From contig OU015675.1 of assembly GCA_907165275.2 (NCBI GenBank), positions 2,931,501 through 2,995,500 of the forward strand: a stretch of 64,000 nucleotides of DNA, written 5' to 3'. The notes under the pieces are model-generated. The model was not told the origin of the DNA and searched no databases. It saw only the letters and a program-made list of their open reading frames with translations. Position numbers and translations under genes: made by a program. Shown here one piece after another: positions 25,074 to 34,300 of this stretch; the first letter of the stretch is position 1, and every line of letters begins with the position of its first letter. Source of the DNA: Zygaena filipendulae (Eukaryota > Arthropoda > Insecta > Lepidoptera > Zygaenidae).

Positions 25074-25205
25074 GCCCGCGGTTTCACCCGCGGTAATTTC
25101 GGAGTTCCTGCGGGAATTCCGGGTTACAATATACCCTATGACACTCAGGAACACTGTAGCATTCTATTGGTAAAAGAATTTCCAAAATCGGTTCAGTATA
25201 GATAA
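25074..25205 (-). mobile_element. Helitron-like fragment
   Basis: GCCCGCGGTTTCACCCGCGG followed by TAATTTCGGAGTTCCTGCGG is the terminal hairpin half of the Helitron-like family. It lies just beyond the last exon of the FBXO33-like gene. Confidence 0.6.
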
Positions 25206-25318
25206 GATAGTATAGATAAAAATGGAAACCGAACGAAACAAAAAGCATTTAAACTCCCTGGCCTGAGTCGGAGGAGATGCAGAAGAAGCAAAAAAAAACT
25301 AATCCGGACGGCGAGTAC

Positions 25319-28300
25319 TCACTCGGGCGCGCCCTGGTCGTTGCCCTCGGCGGCGACGTAGGCGGCGCGCTCGGCGGGCGAGCAGCGCGCGCGCAGCCCG
25401 CGCGGCAGCTGCGCCCAGCGCGTCGGCGCCCACGCGCGCCCCAGCAGCTTGCTGACGCTCTGCGGGCGCGGCGGGTCAGCGGCCGCGGGCAAAGGTAGGT
25501 TCGCGCCGCGACAGAGACATTTTTTTTTTAATTTATTCCTTTTGCAGAAGGCAAAGGAATCTAAATCCATGCGGCCGGGTCTTTATTTTCTGAAGTTATT
25601 TACATTGAAATGCATCGGTGACATGCATTTCGATGTTGTGCCGGGACTTCTGAAAGCGATTCTTCACAATTGGACCTTAATGTGATGCTCTGTAGCAAGT
25701 TATATAGTAAAACGATAACTTTCCACTTAACACTCCATTTCATCTTATTTCACTGTTCCCATACACTGTTCATCACTAATGGATCAGTATTATACAAATT
25801 CCATCACGTTTACACGATAAACTGATTTGTAAAACAAAAAAATAAAACTGACAATAATTTTGCTCAAATGCCGCCAAAAGTCCCAGCGACACAAGCGACC
25901 CAGACGACAGTATCGGATAGTCTGTCGATGGAGTCAGTTGTGTTTTATGGGCTATGATGAAAAACCCAGTAGTAGAACTTCTATTGGAGAAAGAAGAAGA
26001 CGACGATCTCTATCTCGGTTTCCTGTCTCGGGTGTCGGTCGCTTGTGTCTGTCGCGGCTCAAATCTTTACCATAAACACTTCTAAACTAATATCAAAGAA
26101 TAGAGATTATATAAAGAAGCGACACTCTCCGCCTCCCACCAATTTCATGCCTCCTTATACCCCGCGCTAATGACCTTGGTCAAGACCGAGGAAAGTTTGA
26201 CACAATATGTAGAATCTCTATATTATTCACTGACAGCTGCCAGTTAGGTACTGTCAGCTCGCTGTCAACCTTACGATACGCACACGCGCACACACAACCC
26301 GTGTATGTGTACATACCGGCCGTCTTTACATGTGGGGTGTGTTTCACTTTTGTAATACGTATAGTAAAGAATAGGGTATTTTACACCATGTAAAAAAAAT
26401 AAATATAAAAATGCATGTTTATTGTTTATTACAGATCTCGAAAAGAGTAAACAAAAAACGTCAATATTTATTCATAGTATGGCAATGTAAAATTTATAAT
26501 TAATTTTTTTTAAATCGTCTTTTTCAATATGTTTTAAAACGTCATTCGCCATATTGGTGACGTCACTCCGTTAGTAAAAAATTTAGGGTGTGTTCCGATA
26601 TGCACTGCGAGCACTGTAAGGTATAACGTCAATTTAGTATACTGCATACTGCGAAGTCGTTCGTTGAACAGTGCTCGCAGTGTATATCGGAACACATTAT
26701 CTCTTTCGCAGTCGTATTGCTTACTAACGGAGTGACGTCACGAGCTGAAAGCATGGCGGCTAGCGTTTCGGCGCGAAAATTATAAAACAAATAAAAAATC
26801 GTTTTTAAGGCACTTTTCAGTTTTATATAATTAAAATTAAAATTTCACTGGTTCATTACGATCTCAGGATTAATTTTAGTCTTTTCAAAAAATGGCGTCT
26901 ATGCTTTGGTAGTACTATGAGGTATTATTATGAGGTATGGTATTATTATGAGGTATGGTAATATAATGAAGGTAATACCTTGACGAAGGGCCCGCTGGCG
27001 GGCCGCTCGGCGTCCCCGGCCAGCACGCGGCAGGCGGCGGGCGCGGGCGCGGCGGGCGCGGCCACGAAGTGCCCCTGCGGCCGGTACAGCGCGCTCAGCG
27101 ACACGTGCTCCAGCGAGCGGCGCAGGCGCACCATGCCCTCCACGTCGTACTCCCATATCCAGTAGCCTGCGCGACGCGACGGGTTGTATTATTATTAAAT
27201 ACGTCGTACGTAATAATCATATAATACTAGCTGTGCCCCGCGGTTTCACCCGCGGTAATTTCGGAGTTCCCGCGGGAATTCCGGGATAAAAAGTACCCTA
27301 TGTCCTTCTTTGTACCCCTGACAACGTGCATGCCAAATTTTATCCAAATCCGTTCAGCCGTTTTTGCGTGATTGAGTAACAAACATTGAAACATCTAAAC
27401 ATCCACACTTTCACATTTATAATATTAAGTAAGATAACGTGTGGCAAAATTAGCTCGAATATTTACAGGGCTGAAAGTACACCGTTATAAACATGTTTAT
27501 AAAATAAGAAAAGATGAAAAAAAAAATTTCAAACAAAATAAATCGATCAAAAAGAAAACAACCTGTGAAGGTCAAACCTTATATATAAATAAATAAACTT
27601 TTTATTGAACACCTTAAAAATATAACAATTATGACGATTTTAACTAAGTGGGAGGCGGTGTCTTTGTATATAAATATGTACATAAACAATTTAAATTATC
27701 ATTATATTAGGTACATAATAATTATTATTATTACATTGCTACTCCGGACTCGAAGGACCAGATTGTTAATCATAATTCTCCTCTTAAACAAAATGGACGA
27801 AGCGGACTTAACAGATTAATTGTCTATTAGGTGCCACACGGCGCAACACACAATAAAGAGAAGTAAGAAATATTAATTTTAATTAATAATGATAAAAAAC
27901 TACTAGTAAAACAAAAAGTAAACCAAAAAACCAAGTATCTGATATCTGGACCCGAAGGATCAGTTTTTTTACAATTTTAAATACCTATCACACTTTTTTT
28001 ATTTTACTAATTTAATTTTACATTACATAAAAAACATACCATGTACGACTAATCTCCGCAAATGTTGACATTGCCAACACAGGAATATGAACGGGTTCAC
28101 GTTGCACGCGTCGTACTGAAATTTAAATACTGCAATTGGCTACTTGACTAAGCTTTTTTTAAGTCCGTCGCGTCTTGTAGATTAAAAAAATAATATTGGA
28201 TACGTGTTTTTCCTGTTTTTACGTAACCAAAAAATGACGGCGATAAATTGAAGTTGAAATTCCGTGTGACGTCACACCTAGGTACACTTTATACCTAGTT

Positions 28301-31300
28301 ATGACGTCGCGACCTGCCACTCCTAAACTTTAATGCGTTTTATCTAAGTACTAGCTGTTTGCCGCTGTTTCACCCGCGGTAATTTCGGAGTTCCCGAGGG
28401 AATTCTGGGATACAAAGTACCCTACGTCCTTTCTGTGCCCCTGGCAACGTGTAAGCCAAATTTCATGATGATCGGTTGAGTCGTTGAGCCGTGAAAGTGT
28501 AACAAACAAACAAACTCTCATTCACTTTCATAATAGTAAGGATTTCTTCAATAATTCAAAAAAAGCAAAAAAATACGCGTCTATTATTTTTTTACTATCA
28601 AATTGACGGACTAGATAGAATTTTTTATTTTTAAACCTTGTAATCGTGCCCATAAACGGCCAACCCACAAGTGCGGTGCGGCTCAGGTGCGGCGTCTGCG
28701 CAGCGTCGCTACGGTACATTACATACAAAAATGCATTGTAGCCACACTGCGCCGTGCGGTGTGCCCGGCGCCGCGCCGCGCTCGCATCGCTGCAACTCGC
28801 TGTTATTTGTCCTGGGGGGCAATTCTCGCACATTCGAAGTAGACTCGGACTCGAGATAAAGTTCGAATTCGAACATTAAATCGAGATGAAGTCAAGTTGA
28901 GCAATTCTCGACATGTCGACTTCGACATTTCTCGAATGAAAGCCGTTCGAACTGCTTCGACTGGTCGGAAGCGGTCGAGACGTAAATTTCGAATTCGAAT
29001 CTTCATAAATGTCCAATAGCGGTGTCGTGCGTGACAGTTTCAGAAGTTGTTGTTGTTTTTTATCTTCGCCCCATCTGGGACAGGCAAGGGACGTTGAGCC
29101 ATACAGCCAAGTCATATGTTACAGTTTTAGAAGTTTATTATGTATTAGTAAATATACTCCGTATTAAGTGTTATGGTGGTAATTAACTGCAACTTCATAG
29201 CTTAAAGTTCCGATTAAGCATCGAAATGCATATCAGCAACCCAATTGGATGTAAATATAACTTCAGAAAAAAAAACAAGGGAATCGTATTCTATACAGCC
29301 AATTCAGGCTGTATGAACTACGATCCCTTTGCCTTCCCCAAAAACGGGTAAAAACAAAAACTAATATTATGCATCACGATTCGTACTACGCAAACTAATT
29401 TAAACAAAATTAAAGTGATGTTGTAAAAGTGATAAAAGTAAGAACTTTTCTTTTTTTTGGTACAAATATATTGTAAAATATGTTAGTTCTTGATATAAAA
29501 CGATGCACACAATTAAAAAACTTTAAAAAGCTGCTGCCTTTTTAGCTCCAGATGAATCATGTAGAATGGAATGGATACGGCTTTCGAATAAGCTTTTACT
29601 GGCAACATTTTACACTATAAACTCGAAGTCTAGTTCGATTTGTGTTGAGAATAGGAGATACGAAGAAACAGGTTCGAGTACCGAGATTTTGTGGTCGACA
29701 TAGGGATCGAACAGCAATCTCGAGTTCGAGATTTTTTCGAAGGAGGCGAGAATTGGGTCCCTGCTCTGTCGCACGTGGCGATGGGCAAGCCTTCTCTTTT
29801 TGTCGCTGCGGCGCCGCACTGCTCGTGTGGTCGCTAGTGCGGCGAAATGGCTTGCGGTGCGGCGCCGCACCGCACCGTGTGGGTTGGCTCTAGCGGCGGG
29901 GTGCAGCTAGTAAGGCTAGTAAGTAATCGTTCAGTCACCTCGGCCCGCTTGGGCAGCTTGACGTGCCGCCCGGCGTCGTCGCGCGAGTCGAGCGGGCAGT
30001 CCGCCCACACCAGCTCGCGCAGCGAGTGCTTGTACATGGCGGCCGCGTGCTTCACCAGCGGCGCGTGCATCTGACGACCGTTGAAGTAGGTTTGCATTAA
30101 AAAAAAAACTAAAACATTAGCGGTGCTACTACAACAAAGTTTCTCCAGGGTGTCACAAAAAGGAGTAGTCATATTTCAAGAAAGTGATCTGATAATCTCC
30201 TAAAATATTTTGATCGTAGTATTTAGCCCACAAACCTTGCTTTATACTTTCACAGCCGAAGGGAACAAATATTTTTAACGACTAGTTTAGGTCATGAATC
30301 AGTTACAGGGTGATCGGTCCAACATCGTTTAATAATGCAATTTAACACCAGTTAGGTTTTTTACCGACAATTTAATAAAGAAAAACTTGCTTTTAGGGTA
30401 GTTTATTTCATCATGAAAAAATACGAAAGTAACTGCGTTTATCTGTGAAATTTTCACTAACAAATTTCAATAGGCAAGAAAATAGATTAAATTCTGAGGA
30501 AGGACATAGGCTTAGAGTTCTCGAAGGAAATCCGAAAACAACTTGTTACGTATACGCAAAGAAACAAAATACTTATATTTATTTACCATTAGACAAACTC
30601 CGGGAATTCCGAAACTCACGCGGGTGAAACCGCGGGATAGAGCTAATTTTTAATATATTGCGGATAAAAACATTTCAAATATTGCTTACAGTTTTGCAGA
30701 ACATCACTTTCAATGAGGTGAGTGTGAGCCCTTGCACCAAGACTTTCTCCATCACCTCATCCAGTCTCTTCACAGACAGCCCCACCTGCACACGAAAACT
30801 TAAGTATTAACAATTAGGAAAACAGAATTTTAACAAAAAGCTACCTAAACTCTCTCATATGACGTCGTTTCATTCAAGTCGGTTAATTTATTGGCTTGGC
30901 GATCACGTGAAAACACAACAAGTAATACATATTATTTATGTATTACATGTGAGATATATTGTGTTTTCACGTGATCGCCAAGCCAATCAATCTATTTAAA
31001 ACAAAAGATTTTTAAATTTGATATGGTCACTAAAATGTTATTAGATTAGCTTATAACATGATAACTTTAGACAGAAGGACCCTTAAGTAGGCACTGAATA
31101 AATTAACCGACTTGGTATTACATTGATCTCACAACTTTTTACTGTAGAAGAACTGAGTTGCGAGACTTGGGACTTTTTTACAAGTTTGTTTTTGATGGGA
31201 TTACATACTATTTGTGTTTATTTATATTTTATTTCAATATAATATCCATGACCGAAACTATCCGAAACTAACGGATAATCCTGGATTTGATACCTTGTTC

Positions 31301-34300
31301 TTGTTTAAAGTCATAAACAATTATATTGACTGGCATGTCTCCTAGAAAAAATCTTTTTCCATGCGTTGCGCGCCTCTTCACGTGCTAAAGATGCCTACTT
31401 TTTACGTACTCTTATAGTATTAATTATGCAAAAAAAAAACATTTATTAGGAAATAAACACAAAAGTACAACACCTACTTTAGTGACCTTGACATTTTTGG
31501 CTCATCATTGATTCGTTTTAAAAGGGAGCTCCTTAGCAGACTGTGTTCGACTCCGCCCCTATAGCGCCTCTTTTAACTTTAACGGCCGCACTCAGAGTCG
31601 ATTTTAATGATTACTTAGTTAAATATAGATTTTTAAAACAAAATTGCCGCAATCAGAGACGTTCAGTAAATTAATGTTAATTGGCATTTAATGAGATGTA
31701 ACTTAATCAGTTAAATGCCAATTAACATTAATTTAATAAACTTGTCTGATTGCGGCAGTTTTGTTTTAAAAATCTATACTTAACTAAGTAATCATTAAAA
31801 TCGATTCTGAGTGCGGCGGTAAGAGCTTGTCGAGATGAGGCGTTTTACGCGCGAGTCGAGAACGCGCGTGTGCCCGAGATACTAGGGCCACATAGATCCC
31901 GTCCAGATGCTCTCGCGCGTGAAACGCTCGCAACGCGACGGACTCTCGATTCCGTCTGGACAGGTTCTAAGGGTTGTTTGGCTGAAAACCGGGTAATATG
32001 TGTATCCACATCCGCAATATCATATCCATCCACAACATGGGGACTCACGATGTTGAGGGCGACATCCGGCGGCGCGGCGTAGCGCGCGTTGACGCGGCGC
32101 CAGTCGACCGGCTCCAGCGGCGCGCGCCGCCCGCCGATGTGCAGCGTCAGCCGCGACAGGTGCGGCAGCTGCGCCAGCGTCTCCAGCGCGCCCGTGCTCG
32201 CCGCCGAGTACTCCGCCGATATGTGCTGCCCGGTGGAGGGGGAAACGAGTTTAGTGTATAGAATATAATATAATACATCTTACTTGATAACAGAGAAAAA
32301 AACAAGTACAAAGGTGTAATTATGGACCAATGAAATTAGAGGACTGACAATCGCCATACTATCGAGCGTGATTTCGAAACTAAGTAAAAGCACTAGACGG
32401 TGCCAAGAGTAACTAACGACATTGAAAAAATTAAGCAAATCAAGCATCGGTGTACAATTGTACAATTTTTCGTTGAGTAGAAGGATTAATATTGTAGTGA
32501 TACGGCTGAATAGTAACAGATGGCGTAAGTATCGACAAGTCATTTCATACATGTTTCCAAAGAAATATCTTTCTAACGCCATCTGTTCAGTGATTTGTAG
32601 AAACGCTAAAAACAAACTTGCTGTCGTCCTAGCGGAAAAGAAAATCGCAACCGATAAGACAGCTCAGTTTGCGACGTCATCTAGGTTTAGTACAGTATTT
32701 TCGTTTTTATCTGAGACACGTTCGATAGTATGGCGATTGGCAGTCCTTTAGTTTTATTGGTCCATGGTGTAACTTGGGCTTGTTTCCGGGGTATGAAAAT
32801 CAAAATTCTATTTAGTCCCTCTTGTAGATTTATAAAAAATATTGAAAACGTAGTTTTTTTTTTACGTAATTTAAAACCGAGCGAAACCGCGGGGCACAGC
32901 TAGTACTTAATAATGTGTAATGCTTGGTGTAGTGGACGTTTAATAGAAATCATAAATTATATAGCGTGCAATAACAGTATACAAACTTGCAATGAGGAGA
33001 ACATCATCATGTTTATACTGCACCGCGATAGTACGGCGTCGCCGGCCGTCAGCGGAGCGTTGTAGGTCAGCGGGCTCGAGTAGAAAGACAATTTTTTGTG
33101 CTGGAATAACCACAACAATATAATTAATCAACGAAAAGACAGCAACAGCAGGAAACAACACACATTCGTGGTGGACAGTCTCCTTTTTAGGAATTGACAG
33201 TCACGTAGCAAAGCAGGAACCAGGGACATAGAGAGAAAAAAAAACGATTAATTAAAAATCGATTTTTCACTTCTCAATAACTAAAGATTTTTCTAAAATC
33301 AATTTTTGTTAATAAAAAATCGATAGTTCTAAGTCGATTATTATTAAATAAATATAAAAACCGATTATTTTTTGATGTCCCTAGTCATCACTTATCATTT
33401 TAAATTGGACATATTCCCAGACTAAGGAAGTGACAAAGAGAGAAAAAATCGACCAATTAAAAATAGATTTTTTTATTCTAGATAATAATCGATTAAAAAT
33501 CGATTAGTATAAAAAATAATCGATTAATATGAAAATCATTTTTGCCCCATCCCTAGCATGAACCATTATAATTTTGTAATGTCTGTCCATATGTCAGTGT
33601 CACAGTCATGTTACGCTTTCACGCGTTAACTCTCAGAAGAATAAGTTAATCTTCTGAGCGTTAACCACTCAATCGATCACCTTTTGCATACACGTCGTCA
33701 GGGGAACAAAAAAGGACATAGGGTGGAATTTCCGCGGCAACTCCGAAATTAACGCGGGAAACAGCTAGTATGTTTAATTTATTACTTACAATGAACCTAT
33801 CGTTTTCGTTCTTTACTTTGTCCACATGGCAGCCCATGAGTGCCAGCTTGCGCAGGGTGCGCATGTGTTTTAACACCAGACTCTCTAGCGGTATTCTGGA
33901 ATACAAAACATACAATAGGTATGTTTCCCATATGAAAATCTTTTATTTTAGAGATAGGAAAACGTGAATATACTGTACCTCTTGACTTTAATAATAGGTG
34001 CATGTTGACTCTGCTGCACATATCGTGGTCCCATGATGACTAGCTCTTCTAGATTTAAACTGTCGAAGAATCTGAAATCAACATATATGTAGATGCTAAA
34101 ACACTACTTAAATCCTAATTCATCGGGCTATAAAACTCTCGAGTGACGACTATGTACTTTTAGACATGAACCTACATCATGATGAGAATTGGGTATTCCC
34201 CAAAGTATGAAAATCTAAATTCTAATTAGTCCGTCAGTTAGAAAATAAAAAAATAATAGACACGTATTTTTTGCTTTTTCAATTTAATGAAAATGAACAT

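Noticed and set aside
25277..25498. Plus-strand frame rich in Arg and Ala
   Set aside because: It is the antisense shadow of the GC-rich exon 10 of the FBXO33-like gene.
28528..30172. Many short frames of 60-110 codons on both strands
   Set aside because: They fall in CpG-rich inverted repeats or are antisense of exon 7; only 30070-29939 (minus) is supported as coding.
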